Below are positions 1 to 11,939 of a stretch of 64,000 bases of DNA, in pieces. The stretch's first letter is position 1, and the number at the start of each line of letters is the position of its first letter. A program made the translations under genes and the position numbers. This DNA comes from Actinostola sp. cb2023 (Eukaryota > Cnidaria > Anthozoa > Actiniaria > Actinostolidae). The notes beneath the pieces were generated by a model, which ran no database searches, was not told where the DNA came from, and was given only the letters and a program-made list of their open reading frames with translations. The stretch lies in NCBI GenBank assembly GCA_033675265.1, contig JAUJYZ010001197.1, positions 526,501 to 590,500 of the forward strand, read 5' to 3'.

Positions 1-208
1 CGCGGCTCGACATTGTAATATTTTGTTCTGGTCGTTGAGTTTAATTTATGCAAATAATGCGATTACCAGCAAGCTGACCAATCAGCTTCTTGGACCAGAA
101 TCGGGTCCAAAATGACGTCACAGTACAGGAATGTGGGCCTCACTCCGCAGACGCTTCTTTCGGGAGACCCCTGTGGCGAGCGTAAAAAAGCGGCAGTATT
201 CGCAGGCT

Positions 209-305
209 ATAGCCTCCTATGCAGACTTTGTGTAGTGCTTCCGGTTCCCGTCATTCCTCCACTGCGTCTGCTCACTGCTCAGACTCGAACAACATTCCTT
301 TCTAC
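209..305 (+). repeat. dispersed repeat, copy A
   Basis: A stretch of about 97 bp that begins ATAGCCTCCTATGCAGACTT and recurs at 2461-2550 almost unchanged, except for a 7-bp extra piece here. It is not coding in any convincing frame. It is probably part of a dispersed transposon family; no terminal structure is visible. Confidence 0.7.
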
Positions 306-754
306 GAATTTGACCAATCAGAGAAAGCCCCACAAAAGCTTGTGGGTACGACCTTGACCTTGGCCGTCTTTTCCGCGACTGAAGGCAATGAATCGGCGAT
401 GCATGGTGGAGAGTGAGCGAATGCAGGGGCGTAGCGTGCATGTACAATTTAAAATCCTTAAAATATATATATTAAAAAAAAGCATTAAAATATTTAAAAT
501 AAAATGAAATCTAAGACAAAATCTTAACAGCTGACGGCAGATTACTTGCTGGAAACTACTCACAGAAGGCAGGAAACTATGAATCATGCTATTTTGGAGA
601 CACTATACCTCAAAAATTTGTGTCCCCAATAAATTTTCCCTTTCAGTCAGTCATTGTAGGCATGTATAATGATGATTGTAGTTAGTACAGTCTCAAACAA
701 AATAAATACCAAAAAACTGGCTTCGCCTCGGGTTACTATATCGCTACTGATATA
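306..754. other. no gene recognised
   Basis: AT-rich sequence. Short open frames overlap on both strands without domain-like content, so I call no gene here. Confidence 0.5.
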
Positions 755-774
755 ACGGTAGCTGTATATAACCC

Positions 775-960
775 GTTTACATAAATCCTTTACATATAAC
801 CTATACATAAATCCTTTACACAACCTTTACATAAATCCTATATACAACCTATACATAAATCCTTTACACAACCTTTACATAAATCCTATATACAACCTAT
901 ACATAAATCCTTTACACAACCTTTACATAAATCCTTTATATAACCTTTACATAAATCCCC
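775..960 (+). repeat. tandem repeat, ACATAAATCC units
   Basis: Repeated units of about 23-24 bp built on ACATAAATCCTWTAYAYAACCT, with a higher-order unit of two (about 48 bp) visible between 785 and 915. Simple minisatellite; no coding potential. Confidence 0.85.
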
Positions 961-1454
961 CCATAAAACTGAGTGATAAATGCATTTTACTATGTATTTA
1001 TGTGGCGAGAAAGTCCGCTGGAAAACGAAGAAAATGGTATTTCCGAGGCTCTAGATTTCTACATTTTCAGGGGGAGCATGCCCCCTCACCTCCCTAGAAG
1101 CTCACGCCTTCGGCGCTCGTTGCTATGTGCGTATATTGGGAAAAAAGCACGCTACGCCCCTGGTATGGATGACGACTGTTATAGAAAAGTATGCCAAGTT
1201 TTTCGTATAAATGAGTTCAATATCCATTAGAAAAAGCCCATAGATGCCATAACTCTTTAGAAAAGAAAGACGTTTCTATAAATTTTCCCACTGATTCGGG
1301 AACATCGCTAGTATATTTCAGGCTATACCTTTAATGTTTGATCTTGTAAATAACAGAATAGAACTCATGCAGTAATAAATTATCCAAAGAAACATCTAGA
1401 CATTTACAATAGATACGTCGTAACCCCGGGTTCGTAACATTTCATGATTTGATA

Positions 1455-1562
1455 TATATTAGACAAAGAAAGGAATAAAGAAAGATAGAGAGAGAAAGAC
1501 GAAAGGAAGGAAGAAAAAACCCCCAGAGAAACAGAAGAAAGAAAAAGAGAAAAAGAAAGGAA
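1455..1562 (+). repeat. polypurine (GA-rich) tract
   Basis: About 100 bp made almost only of A and G on the + strand (AGAAAGG/GAAAG motifs), lying just before a related VNTR. Low complexity; the apparent serine/leucine-rich frame on the minus strand is a shadow of it. The DNA from 961 to 1454 shows nothing recognisable. Confidence 0.7.
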
Positions 1563-1757
1563 CGGGACTGAATTCAACCATTCCCGAATTTCACTGGGGA
1601 TCATTTCGGAGCCAGTCTGGGGATCATTTCGGGTCCGGTACCATTTCGGAGCCAAGGGATCATTTCGGAGCCAAGGGATCATTTCGGAGCCAAGGGATCA
1701 TTTCGGAGCCAAGGGATCATTTCGGAGCCAGGGATCATTTCGGGTCCTGTACAGTTC
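1563..1757 (+). repeat. VNTR with GGATCATTTCGG units, copy 1
   Basis: A leader (GGGACTGAATTCAACCATTC) is followed by tandem units of about 20 bp (GGATCATTTCGGAGCCAAG) and closes with GGGTCCTGTACAG. The same leader, units and closing motif occur at 25515-25694 with a different unit number and order. This marks a dispersed repeat family with an internal variable tandem array. Confidence 0.85.
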
Positions 1758-2086
1758 TCATCGGTCAGCTAAAACGAGTTAGAAATAAATATTTCGGGCC
1801 AAACGTCATCATCGAAATCTTATTTGAATTTGAATTAATTGACAATCACGCCAATTTTCCGCTTTCAAAACTAATGTAGGATCTGACGTGGTAGGTAGGT
1901 AGGTGTGCTGGAATGCTCACTGCTATCATTTTATGTTAATATTTTTATTTCCTGCATTCATGTCTGTCCCACTTGTTTAGTCGAAAGGAAAAATAGAAAA
2001 GTAACCCAAGAAAAAGAATATTTTTCTATGTTTTCTTTATTTTTTCGATCAATTTTATTATTATTTATTCTTATTATATATTATTA

Positions 2087-2224
2087 GAGTGGTTTTCATA
2101 AACCCGTGATATACACTTTAGCGTATTTGCACTACCTCACTCTAATTATTTTGTTTTCTATTGTGTTTATCTGACTATTACACTCTAATTAGTACACTTT
2201 GTTTCACGGCAATGAAAACCACTC
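2087..2224 (+). mobile_element. 138-bp MITE, GAGTGGTTTTCAT termini
   Basis: Terminal inverted repeats GAGTGGTTTTCAT / ATGAAAACCACTC are flanked by TA on both sides, the expected target duplication of a Tc1/mariner-like nonautonomous element. There is no open frame. Its GAGTG...CACTC ends and TA target are shared with the elements at 49626-50698 and 63388-63530. Confidence 0.75.
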
Positions 2225-2275
2225 TAAATTATTGCTATTAATGTCAACTGAATTAATATTCGATGGGTTTAATAC

Positions 2276-2380
2276 TACAGCAGAGACTTATATCTGATAT
2301 ATAATCACGATGGTATTGCTCTAATGTAGCATTAGAACAATACCATCGTGATTATATATCAGATATAAGTCTCTGCTGTA
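2276..2380. repeat. 105-bp near-perfect palindrome
   Basis: Two arms of 51 bp, starting TACAGCAGAGACTTATATCT, are inverted copies separated by about 2-3 bp with one mismatch (CTCTAATG against the complement of GTTCTAATG). Such a structure would extrude a cruciform or hairpin; it is probably a minimal foldback element. No gene is present. Confidence 0.85.
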
Positions 2381-2460
2381 TTCACAATTGTGACTCAATT
2401 TTTATCGGAAAAACGTCGTTTATTTCAGTAAAATATGAACACGTCGTTATTAGAGAATTT

Positions 2461-2550
2461 ATAGCCTCCTATGCAGACTTTGTGTAGCGCTTCCGGTTCC
2501 CGTCATTCCTCCACTGCGTCTGCTCAGACTCGAACAACATTCCTTTCTAC
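2461..2550 (+). repeat. dispersed repeat, copy B
   Basis: Second copy of the repeat at 209-305, same orientation, lacking the 7-bp ACTGCTC-like duplication. The stretch from 2551 to 3740 holds no gene or repeat that I could recognise. Confidence 0.7.
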
Positions 2551-3740
2551 ATTGTTTTCTATCAACCAATCAAATTGCTAGGCGATATGCAAATTTTTCA
2601 TTTTCCCACGTTTGTACATGTATCGCGTGAATACAGAACATACGCCAAAGAAAGTCTTAAATTTGACACTATATATGCAAGAAAGAGGAATCTAAGAAAA
2701 ACCGTACAAGCCTGAAGGATATTTGGTAGAAGTCTGTTGGATATTCCCTCTATATTTAATTCTTCGTGTGCAAGTGACGTCAAATACCACATAAATTAAT
2801 TAAAAAAATTAGTTATGAATCCTATCAACATGATTCTTTGCAGTGTTTTAGAGAATTGTGATATGAATTATTGTAGAAATTTTCAGATGGGCTCGATGTT
2901 TTGTGTCCGAGTTTTCGAAGTTTGAATTTTGTCACGCAACTCTTACTTAGCGCTAGTCACGTCTCTGAAAAGTCGTGGAAAACAACAAATTTGTACCAAA
3001 TGAAATGTTTTTAGTTTTGTACATGTTTAGAAGTTCTATTTATAGTGAAATTAAGTGATGTATATCAACTCTAAGCTTGAATTTTATTTTTTGAAATCTT
3101 GGCCGCCATGTTGGATGACAACATGGCGCCGCTACACAAACACACAGGAATATTTGGAAACTTCGTTCGCCCATAACTCGGTAAAGAAATGCTCTAGTGC
3201 TCCAAAATTTGGCCCAGAGTTGTTATTTTGATAGCTCTACAAGCTCATCAGCATTTTATTTTATTTGGCAAAGGAAATAATATTTCGAAATTTGGTTGCA
3301 CACGAAGAATAGAAATACTTGATGGATTAAAAGACCTTGCCGACTACACTTAGAACTTTATATTTCAGCTTTTAGTAGAGTGGTTCAAGTTTCAAGATGG
3401 CTGTAAAAATACTAATAAAAGCTGAAATAAGTTCTAAACGTGTAGTTTCCCATGTCAAAATGCTAAGAATATACCTGTCAAACGTCGACAAATTGCATAT
3501 CAAAACCATAACATTCACGTCAACAAACGAAGCCGCCGCTCCGCCAGCAAACCTATAAACGTTTGAAACTAGACACAACCGTCAAAATAGTTTCAGTACG
3601 CTATTACAGTACAGTTGATTGCACTTCATTTACCGCATAATCATAGTGCTATGCTTATTAGTCGGGCTTCCTGTGGAATATATGAATATTTTATTCATAT
3701 ACATTTATTATTATGAACTTTTGTGAAATATTAATGAATT

Positions 3741-4227
3741 ATAGTGTTTTTAAATCTATTTTTAGCTCAGCGAATCTATTTTAAGAACGCACCTGATTGG
3801 TCCCCTCGTTATTACGTCACTACCAGGCTCGGGAAAACTTCGGGAAGCAAATCAAAATAATGGCGGCCATTGACAAGCAAAGTTTATCCACGTATTAAAT
3901 CATTTTCCATGGACAAATATTGAGCTTCAAAGCAGTTTTATACTGACTCGCGTCGTCGCGATGATGGATTGGTTTCACACTGAAGCTCGAAATGAAGAAA
4001 CTACTATCACTCAATATCATTTCGTCTTTCGATGCTTACTTTTGCCCATATTTGTCCATGGAAAATAATTTAATACGTGGATAAACTTTGCTTGTCAATG
4101 GCCGCCATTATTTTGATTTGCTTCCCGAAGTTTTCCCGAGCCTGGTAGTGACGTAATAACGAGGGGACCAATCAGGTGCGTTCTTAAAATAGATTCGCTG
4201 AGCTAAAAATAGATTTAAAACCACTAT
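3741..4227. mobile_element. 487-bp foldback element
   Basis: Left arm 3741-3923 and right arm 4045-4227 are inverted copies of about 183 bp, beginning ATAGTG[K]TTTTAAATCTATT and containing the same motif GTCACTACCAGGCTCGGG, around a spacer of about 120 bp. There is no coding region. Long arms and a short unique loop fit a foldback or large-TIR MITE. Confidence 0.85.
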
Positions 4228-4487
4228 CGTGGGGCACGGGGATTCGTTCTCTTATATCATATTCTCTTGATTATTCTCATGTACCATTGTATGTGTACCA
4301 AAATCCCATATTATTATTATTGTTATTATCTAATTTCTTTCTTCTTTGTCTCAACATTCGTCTGGACAACGAGTATGATTTTCGTCTATTTGCAGAGTCG
4401 TATTAAATCATGTAACAGTGATTTCACAATATTACAAGCTAGTCCGAAATATTAAATGTAAGAATATATGCAATCATAAACTAGTCA

Positions 4488-4562
4488 TTGGTTCAACCAA
4501 GTGAAGTGGCGTCGTATGTTTTTGCATGGTGATTTTAAAGAAAATGTGGTGTAGAGTCAAAC
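4488..4562 (+). repeat. dispersed repeat shared with 23015-23092
   Basis: About 75 bp (TTTTGCATGGTGATTTTAAA and flanks) recur at 23015-23092 with few changes. Presumed end fragment of a transposon family. No coding content. Confidence 0.65.
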
Positions 4563-5492
4563 TATTTTTGTGTTGTATATTAAAACAAGACGCTCAATGA
4601 GCGTACACTCGGACATTTATGACAATGACAATGACAGCTGCGTGACGAGGGAGACTGTGTCGGTGAGCATAGATAAAGATCTCCAAATCGTCCGTCTGCA
4701 ATACATACTTCGATAACGTTTTTCGTTTGTTGTAATGAAGGCGCGTTTGTTTTTGTTATAATTAAATGAAACGACATCTTTTAGAGTGGGCCCACACGAA
4801 TCGGCGTATGCGTTTGAATGTGAAATGAGCGTGTTTAAAGCCCGTGTTTTATCGGCCATAACGATCCGAGCCGCCGGCTTCAGATATATTTTAATCAAGC
4901 TTGTTGACGTTGTTGCGGTGTATATGCACTCCATTATGAAACTATCTCTTTGAAATACTGTAACACTATTCAGTTTAGCAGCATTAAAACAATTATATTC
5001 AAGATTGATGAGCACGAGCTTCTACACAGCACTTCTAGCAGTCATGGAACGATGAGTTTTAATCAGTTAACGATGATCCAAGAGCGAACCACTTGACCCG
5101 TTTGAGCATAGTACAATATTCTGCCTGGACCATTGTTAATAATCAGATATGGAATACACAACCACGACCTCCCAGAACCAACTCTCCCATGCAGTTAGGC
5201 CACACATAACCTGGTACACATTTTATTCTCTTTCTACCATATATCCTTCCAAACCTTACAAATAGGTGTCGCTATATATTATTTAGAGCCTGGCTATCGC
5301 TAGAGCCGTTTTCATACGAGTAGGAAACCTACTAGAAACATAAAGTCATGGTCACGGAAGATAGTGAACACCCTTTAATATTCAATCTATCACAACACAT
5401 GACACGGAACTGACAGACCCGAACCATGCCATTGGCACAGCCTCCGACTCATACGAAAATCACTCTCTTAATGTAATAATAATGCTTAACAT
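4563..5492. other. no gene recognised
   Basis: A 132-codon open frame on the minus strand (4617-5015) shows no recognisable domain, no neighbouring splice structure and no conserved-looking motif; I treat it as chance. The right part (about 5040-5490) may be the 3' untranslated region of the retroelement that follows. Confidence 0.4.
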
Positions 5493-6811
5493 TTAACTAG
5501 GAAACGCTTTCGCAAAACCCTTTAACTCATTCATCGCCTTATAATCTCTTCCTGTCTTACTTTGCATATCCGCTAACTTTGCCGCCGGACCTGCTGCGTT
5601 TAACACTTGTCTCAATTTTATATAATGAAGCGCTGATGAACTTGACTTTTCCACCCCACATGATCCATTATCTCGCTTAAATCACATCCACTAGTAGTGC
5701 TAAAGAGATTGCCGCCCCGCTCCTAAACCCGTGTAGAGTAAAACGTGGACTCGACCTGCCAACTGTGCAACATAACTATCTAATCTAGATTGGCCTGCCG
5801 ACGGCTCTAACGCCGCGACCGTTACAGCGCCTGTTTTCGAAACTGAACGAAATAAATAACCTGACGATATGTCAATTCTCAATAATTCACACATTTTAAA
5901 ATATATTTCAATGCCCCTAACTGGACAGACTACCTTATTAGATCCTATTTTGAGTGCAAATACCTTTGTATCACCTGACCTTAAAGTCTTTGTCCACATA
6001 TGATTCAACAAAAAAACAGAATTATCCGGAAAACGTAAAATTGAACTTGTTACAGTTCCGAGCAAGTCAACCGCCCGGTCCGCTGAGAAGAATAATGCCT
6101 TAAAAAGGCTTGGTCTCTAGCCAAAACAAAAAGCTGGATAGCATCCGAGTCATTCTGCACCATTGCTTCAATAAACGATGAGATAGTGTCGATGTCGGAG
6201 AGAAGGACTGGTTCCGCCTGACGTGGCGTCACCCTTGCTTTCAACTGCTCCTCGCGCACATCCGACAAATAATCTTTGACTATTTTGCTACACGCCGGAT
6301 TACCTAAACCCAAAGTGGCATGCCACTCCGATCCTCTGCCATTTTGTGAAAAGATTGCCCGAAGTTTTCCTATAAGGGAATCGACTGTCCCAAACGCCAA
6401 TCGTTTTGGACAGTTACACGTCGGATATGCCCGTTCCGATGCCAAGAGAAACTTGCAACCAAACTCGTGTACTAAAGTCCTCCTACCCTGATCTTTCCAA
6501 ACCAGGAATGCAACAATATCACTCGGTAAAGCTGAACTTAACATCTTTGGACACGAGAGATGCAGCAAAAAACTAGATAACTCTGTCTCCAGAGCACTCT
6601 TCTGTTTCACATAACGAGAAGCATTACGCTTTCGTGACAACTCTTGAACCCGTTGCGCAATGTGTTCCTCTTCGACTTGATATTTGAGTTTTTTACACTC
6701 CTTGCCGACCGGCGTAGCGGCAGTCCTCACATAGCCACAGTTTTGGCAAAATTTGAACGATTCATCATTAGGGTACATACAACGTGGACACGCCACTGAA
6801 GGTTGGTACAA
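5493..6811 (-). pseudogene. tyrosine recombinase of YR retrotransposon (frame-broken)
   Basis: The protein starts with a zinc-ribbon-like module, CPRC then 11 residues then CQNC (about residues 9-27). A helical core-binding region follows in the frame ending at 6050. The catalytic half is spread over other frames: the first arginine lies in ADRAVDLLG near 6075, the HxxR box appears as HGFRSG near 5716-5735, and the tyrosine lies in HYIKL near 5613-5627, ending with a stop at 5493-5495. All four catalytic positions can therefore be found, but at least three frame breaks separate them. In the intact family this enzyme integrates circular cDNA by strand exchange at short identical sites. This copy should be inactive. 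Confidence 0.8.
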
Positions 6812-7020
6812 TTTCGGAACCCTTGGTAGCTATAGCGGCTATGAGACAAAGAAACACAATCACCGCATTTTACAGTATTGTTTCTTTAAAATCTAGATAC
6901 CCTAACGGCCCAAAACGTAAATGCATGGACTGACACGCGATACATATCCCAACTTAGACGGGTAACGTAGAACATCTCACTCCTTGGCATAACCCAAACA
7001 GATCTTCTCTGAAGAAAGGC

Positions 7021-9089
7021 CTAGCAATACTGGCCACCAATACGGTGTCGGCTGACACTCTGGATACGAAACCCAGTCAAGAATCTAATGACCGCACCAA
7101 TCAAACCAAACGGAGGAAAGATATAAGGGTTGGCCATAGGAAAACACACATCAGACAGATCCTGGGCAAACAAATTGATACCTAACGACTGGGGACTTGG
7201 ACTTGGACACGGAGTGAAATGCGGTAAAAGAGTGCCTTCACGCGACACCCGCGCGTTAGAATCTAATGCCATCAGATCAATGGTATGACCAGATACACCA
7301 CCAAACGTACGTTCCACTAATGACCATATCCTTGGGGAAAGCGTAGCATCTAACGAAGAAAGGCGTCTTGACGGACCATCAGCTTCATTATCACTTGACG
7401 AGACATGGGACAAAACTAACTGCAAATTTCGTTCACTGACCACCCCATAGAGATCTTTTGTTGCCTCTGTCAACTGAGAAGAATATCGACTCCCCCTGTC
7501 CATTATAGGTATCAATCAGTACCTGACTATCCACTTGTAAGTCCACACGGCAATTTCGTACACGATCTGGAGATGCTTTTAGCGCATTCACTATTGCCAA
7601 CATCTCCTTCGTGGAAATATTCAAAGCCAATTGCTGCTTTGACCAATAGTCGCTGAAGGATGTCATCCCTGACGGAGAATGTACAACACAGCCCCAGCCA
7701 TAACCTGAAGCATCAGTAGATAATGAGAGGCGAACGTGTTTATCTTCACGCCAACAAACATGTCCAGTCCAGGAGTCGAGAAAACGCCAATGGCATACTT
7801 CCTCACGCAAACTTGTCCGACACTTTGACATACCCATTAGCGGAAGCTGACGCAATTGCCGCACTAATACACATCTGATATATAGCATGGCCGCTGGGAC
7901 CGCTAATGAGAAAGACACACATTTCCCTTGAAACCTCTGCAAAGTCCTAACATGGATCGTTTTCTTGCAGTTCATAATATGTTCCCTTAGCTCTGCAAAT
8001 GCGGTAACTCTACGCGTAGGAAGCTCGAATGCCTGCTTAAGACCCAAATACTCTATCCGCTTTGAAGGGTATAGAACTGACTTGGAAATGCCAATGGTAT
8101 AGCCTAATTCGACGAGTAGGGATGCCACGAGAAAAAATAGCTGCCTTCGCCGCTTGTATGCTAAACTCATCTGACCGGGCCGACCGAGGAACAGACCAAG
8201 GTCCCGTTGGAGTAAACATCTCACCGTTAAGGCGATCGTCGATATATAACGAACATGGAACGCCGAGAGATCTTAAATAACCTGACGCCGCTAGACCAGT
8301 AGAATGGTAAATATATGGCGACACCTTCCAACCAAATGGTAGCGTGGTACAAACAAACCACCATCCTCCCCATTCAAAACCAACGTACTTCTGACAGGAT
8401 TCACGTAAAGATACATGGTCATAACCAGACTTATCGTCACATTTGGTCATATACGAGTCCTTATAAGCATACCGCACAACATCTATTAAATGATCCAGAG
8501 TAAACGGACAGTCTCTCATCCAGAGATTTAAAAACCTTGCATCCAAACACAATCTGGGTTTAGACGGTTCAACGGTGAGAGGTAGCACCAGATATGGGGG
8601 CTCATCAACGCCCACTCTTTCCCATACCCTAACAGCACCCATGGACACCCGCTTGATGATTGTCTCAGAAATAACCTTTGTGAACTTCTTACAGCCCAAG
8701 TGATTACGATAATACATAGATGGCGGAAAATCACAGTCATACTTCACGTTCTCGAACGAGCCCTTAAAATGCTGCACAAAATCCTCAATATCCACCTTGC
8801 TGGTGATCCAATCCATAATTGTATCCACACACGGGTGATTTACAAGAATCTTTTGCCAAGCCTGAGGATTTTTATGCAACCCCCCCGCTACAAAGTGGTC
8901 TGGATCCCGAAATAACAAACGGGATAACTCAGGAGAACAGCGTGCTGCCATGACGTCCTCTCTAGTGACTACCGATGCTCCCCCCTGAACGGGGACCCCA
9001 TCCATATTCACCCAATTTAAATTTTCGCTGACCCTCACATAGCTGGAGAGATGAATGTCCAATTCCGTACCATCTAGGAATTCCCACAC
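7021..9089 (-). pseudogene. reverse transcriptase / RNase H of YR retrotransposon (frame-broken)
   Basis: Reverse transcriptase motifs are visible in order: KCDDKSGYDHV (motif A aspartate), LPFGWKVSPYIY (motif B) and SLYIDDR (motif C, YIDD). RNase H follows with LSTDASGYGWG, LNISTKEMLAI, LQVDSQ and SSSDNEADG, giving the D-E-D-D set. The C-terminal region carrying GHTIDLMALDSNA and LPHFTPCPSPSPQ is typical of DIRS-type RNase H ends. The reading frame changes near 8220 (between YIDD and the rest of RT) and near 7500 (within RNase H). Each segment is otherwise long and open, so the decay looks recent or partly due to sequence error. Confidence 0.85.
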
Positions 9090-9682
9090 GGAAATATTAA
9101 ACTTTCCACATACTCTCCTTCGTTTAGCAGGATTCTACGAACACAAAATAAAAGCGAAATAAAGGACAACGAAGAATCTGATCCCAAACTACGGTATCCG
9201 TAAGACAGGAACAGAACTACAATGGGGTCCCCGATCAGGAGGGAGCAACTACAACACGTCCGTGAACGAAGCGTACACAAGCAGCTTAGATAAAAAGCTA
9301 ACCTGAGTGAGTTACTCACCCCAATCTGAGAATCTGAGATAATAACCTACACTACCCTGGAAACGGCTGGAGTGGAATAGCCACTACCAACCCAGCTTGG
9401 TCTACAACCGCCATTAAACACCTTGTAAAATAAATAAAAAACAAAAACAAAAAATAAAAATAAAAATAGAAACGCAAAATAAGCCTCCATAATAAGATTT
9501 CCATCTTAATTGTGACCTGCAGTATTTGCAACCCCACCAATGAATTCAATGTTTTATGTTTTTTCCTTTACTTTATTACATTTATGCCTCTCATTTCTAT
9601 CCAATACCATAATGCAACCTCCACTTATTCATAACGAAATAGGTCACGTGTTTTTTTCTTTTTTTTTCTTTCTTTCTTCTCT

Positions 9683-10192
9683 TCAGGCCCTCTTATTTCT
9701 TTTTGCCATAGTAGGCGCTGACCCCCCATCCTGAAGGCGAGCCTGGCAATTCCTCTGGTAATGGCCATAACCTTGGCAGTAAAAACATTGAATGCCTCCA
9801 CCATCAGAACGGTTTCCTCGACCACGCCCACGTTGCCCAGATGAAAAAGAACGCGACGACCACCTCGATACTTTGTCCACTTTAGAGATAGCATCATAGA
9901 CCTTCTCCTGGTCCTTGTCTCCAAGTAGCACCATAAGATACTTGCGAAACTGATCATCTGTAACCGTCATCTTCTCACGCATAGCCTGAATTACGGCTGC
10001 ATAATAGTTGGCCTTGAGATGCTTAGATTATAATGCAACCATCTTCAGATTCACCAAGAGATCGAGAGAATCATATTTATTGATGATATTCTCACTATAC
10101 ATCAACAACTTTATTTCAGCCAGAGCCCCCTCCACTGTTTTCTGGTCATTTTCCTCCAGTTTTTTTATATGGTCCCTTAATTCGGTTAACAT
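9683..10192 (-). pseudogene. gag-like protein of YR retrotransposon, one stop
   Basis: A frame of 170 codons starts at an ATG at 10192 (MLTELRDHIKKLEEN) and is open except for one TAA at 10028-10030. It ends with a basic, glycine-rich segment and a CCHC zinc knuckle, CFYCQGYGHYQRNC (C-x2-C-x4-H-x4-C), near 9780. This is the usual nucleic-acid-binding end of a retroelement gag. It lies upstream of the RT in the right orientation; about 590 bp of unassigned sequence (9090-9682) separates them. Confidence 0.7.
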
Positions 10193-10329
10193 ATTTGGCG
10201 CCTAAAAGCAATACAAAAAAGGCATCAATTCTAACCTCATTGTACTTGTTATGCCCATAGCCTCGATCTCAGGCAATACATACGTAAATCACTACCTGAA
10301 TTTCTGGTCACCACGTACCTTTCCAGTCA

Positions 10330-10770
10330 CAGTGTGCCTCGATCACGGGCCACATTCTCGGTGACAGCATGCCTCGATCACGGGCCAGTACACAATTTTT
10401 TATCTTTTCGATCACATCGTGCCTCGATCACGGGCCAGTACACAATTTTATTTTTTTATTTTTTTTATTTTTTATATATATATGATATATATTTTTTAAT
10501 CTTTTCGATCCCAAAGTGCCTCGATCACGGGCCAGTACACAATTTTTTATCTTTTCGATCACAGCGTGCCTCGATCACGGGCCAGTACACAATTTGTTAT
10601 CTTTTCGATCACATCGTGCCTCGATCACGGGCCAGTACACAATTTTTTTATCTTTTCGATCACAGCGTGCCTCGATCACGGGCCAGTACACAATTTTATT
10701 TATTTATTTTTTATTTTTCCTTTTCGTTCACAGCGTGCCTCAGTCACGGGCCAGTACACAGGCAGCCCAA
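10330..10770 (+). repeat. minisatellite, GTGCCTCGATCACGGGCC units
   Basis: About eight copies of a unit of roughly 50 bp (GCCTCGATCACGGGCCAGTA followed by a T-rich spacer ending CTTTTCGATCACA) lie between 10330 and 10770; one spacer is expanded by AT-rich DNA at 10445-10500. Related units recur at 12740-12840. The 149-codon frame across it is a product of the repeat. Confidence 0.85.
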
Positions 10771-10890
10771 CCATTGCTTTTGAGGCTACTAAATAATTCA
10801 AAAAATGATAATTGCGTCTTTTTTTGATGGGTTCCCTGTGGTAAAGCGCGCGCGCGCAATACATATGTTGGGTTCCCTGTGCTGAGTAAT
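10757..10890 (+). repeat. dispersed repeat with CACAGGCAGCCCAA end, copy 1
   Basis: Begins CACAGGCAGCCCAACCATTG, contains a GCGCGCGCGC tract and ends TTGGGTTCCCTGTG (10868-10881). An inverted copy lies at 12587-12745 and a third copy at 61436-61575. The ends are imperfect inverted repeats of one another, so this is probably a small TIR element or the end of one. Confidence 0.7.
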
Positions 10891-10907
10891 AGAATTTTTA
10901 TCGATTA

Positions 10908-11497
10908 AGGGTGGACTAACATATTTATTTCGACTGTTGCTAAGGAAAATTTGAAACCTCAAAAAAATCGTAAAATTCAAAGAGAAGAGAAGTGACTTAT
11001 AGGAAGTGATTGTAAGGGAGAAAGCTTTGTCATAGCATGACGTCACCAAATTACGTCACAATGACGTCATCAAAACAGAAAACGCTTTTTTTTCCCCAAG
11101 GATTTATAAGATACTGTAAATCTATGATTATACACTTGTTCTACAACACAAGGAGCAGACAACTGAGCATGGATTTGGTATTTAAATGAAAAATGATTTT
11201 TTTATGGACGTTTTTCGAGCTGTTTTTAAGGATTAAATTCCATAACTTGTCATATTGTCTTCAGTTTTTACCCAAGCAGGAGATGCGCGAATTGTATGAC
11301 TTTAAATTCATAAATTGTATGCTTGCTCATTTCTGCTAAAACGAAATTTAAAACCCCTAGAGAGAAGTAGGATGTTTAACAAGGCTATAAAATATCAAAA
11401 TTTCAGAAAAAAATCCTCAACAAAGCTAAAGAATTGAAGACATGTAAAACCCCATAGCAACGCGGTTGCATAGTAACGAAATATGTTAGTCCACCCT
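10908..11497. mobile_element. 590-bp MITE, AGGGTGGACTAACATATTT termini
   Basis: Terminal inverted repeats AGGGTGGACTAACATATTT (10908) and its complement (ending 11497) enclose about 590 bp without a gene. The interior holds three CRE-like TGACGTCA or TGACGTCAC motifs between 11037 and 11070. The target duplication is unclear (T/A-rich on both sides). Confidence 0.7.
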
Positions 11498-11939
11498 AAA
11501 ATGCTTTAAAATTGAGGCATTGTGTTTTGTAAATGCAGAATAGTACTGCACAACACATTTTTGCTATCAGTGCTTATAAACAAAATGACAAACAAACGTA
11601 TTTATTTCAACAATCAGTTAAAATAAGTTTACTAAGTTTACTAGCTTTTTACACACTGTTTTGCCGTTCTTTCTGTGCAATTCATTCACTATATTGATCA
11701 GTATTACTATGGATATTGTTTTGTATATAAAAATACAAAATTAATAAATTTGATGCCTGTCACCACAATCGACGAAGTTGTGAATGAATAACAAACATCG
11801 GAGTGCGATATTAAAAGCTTACTTACGTTCTTCCGTGAACCATATTTAAAATTACTCTGTGTTTCTCTCAGATGATAGTATTTGCTAAATGAGTTGTACT
11901 ATGTCAATGACAATAAAGAACAACTGTTAATATTTTAGT

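Larger units (their letters stand above)
5493..10192 (-). mobile_element. DIRS/Ngaro-like tyrosine-recombinase retrotransposon, decayed
   Basis: On the minus strand the order is gag with a zinc knuckle (10192-9683), reverse transcriptase and RNase H (9089-7021), then a tyrosine recombinase (6811-5493). That is the gene order of YR retrotransposons (DIRS order). No methyltransferase domain separates RNase H from the recombinase: the gap is only about 210 bp. This points to the Ngaro-like branch. Each gene has frame breaks. I could not find the split direct or inverted terminal repeats, so the ends given are those of the coding region. Confidence 0.8.

Noticed and set aside
4617..5015. 132-codon frame on the minus strand
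   Set aside because: No domain, signal peptide, splice context or repeat relative; length alone is not enough in a 64-kb window.
10334..10827. Frames with repeated PRSRASTQF or DHGPVHN
   Set aside because: Readings of a minisatellite of about 50 bp.
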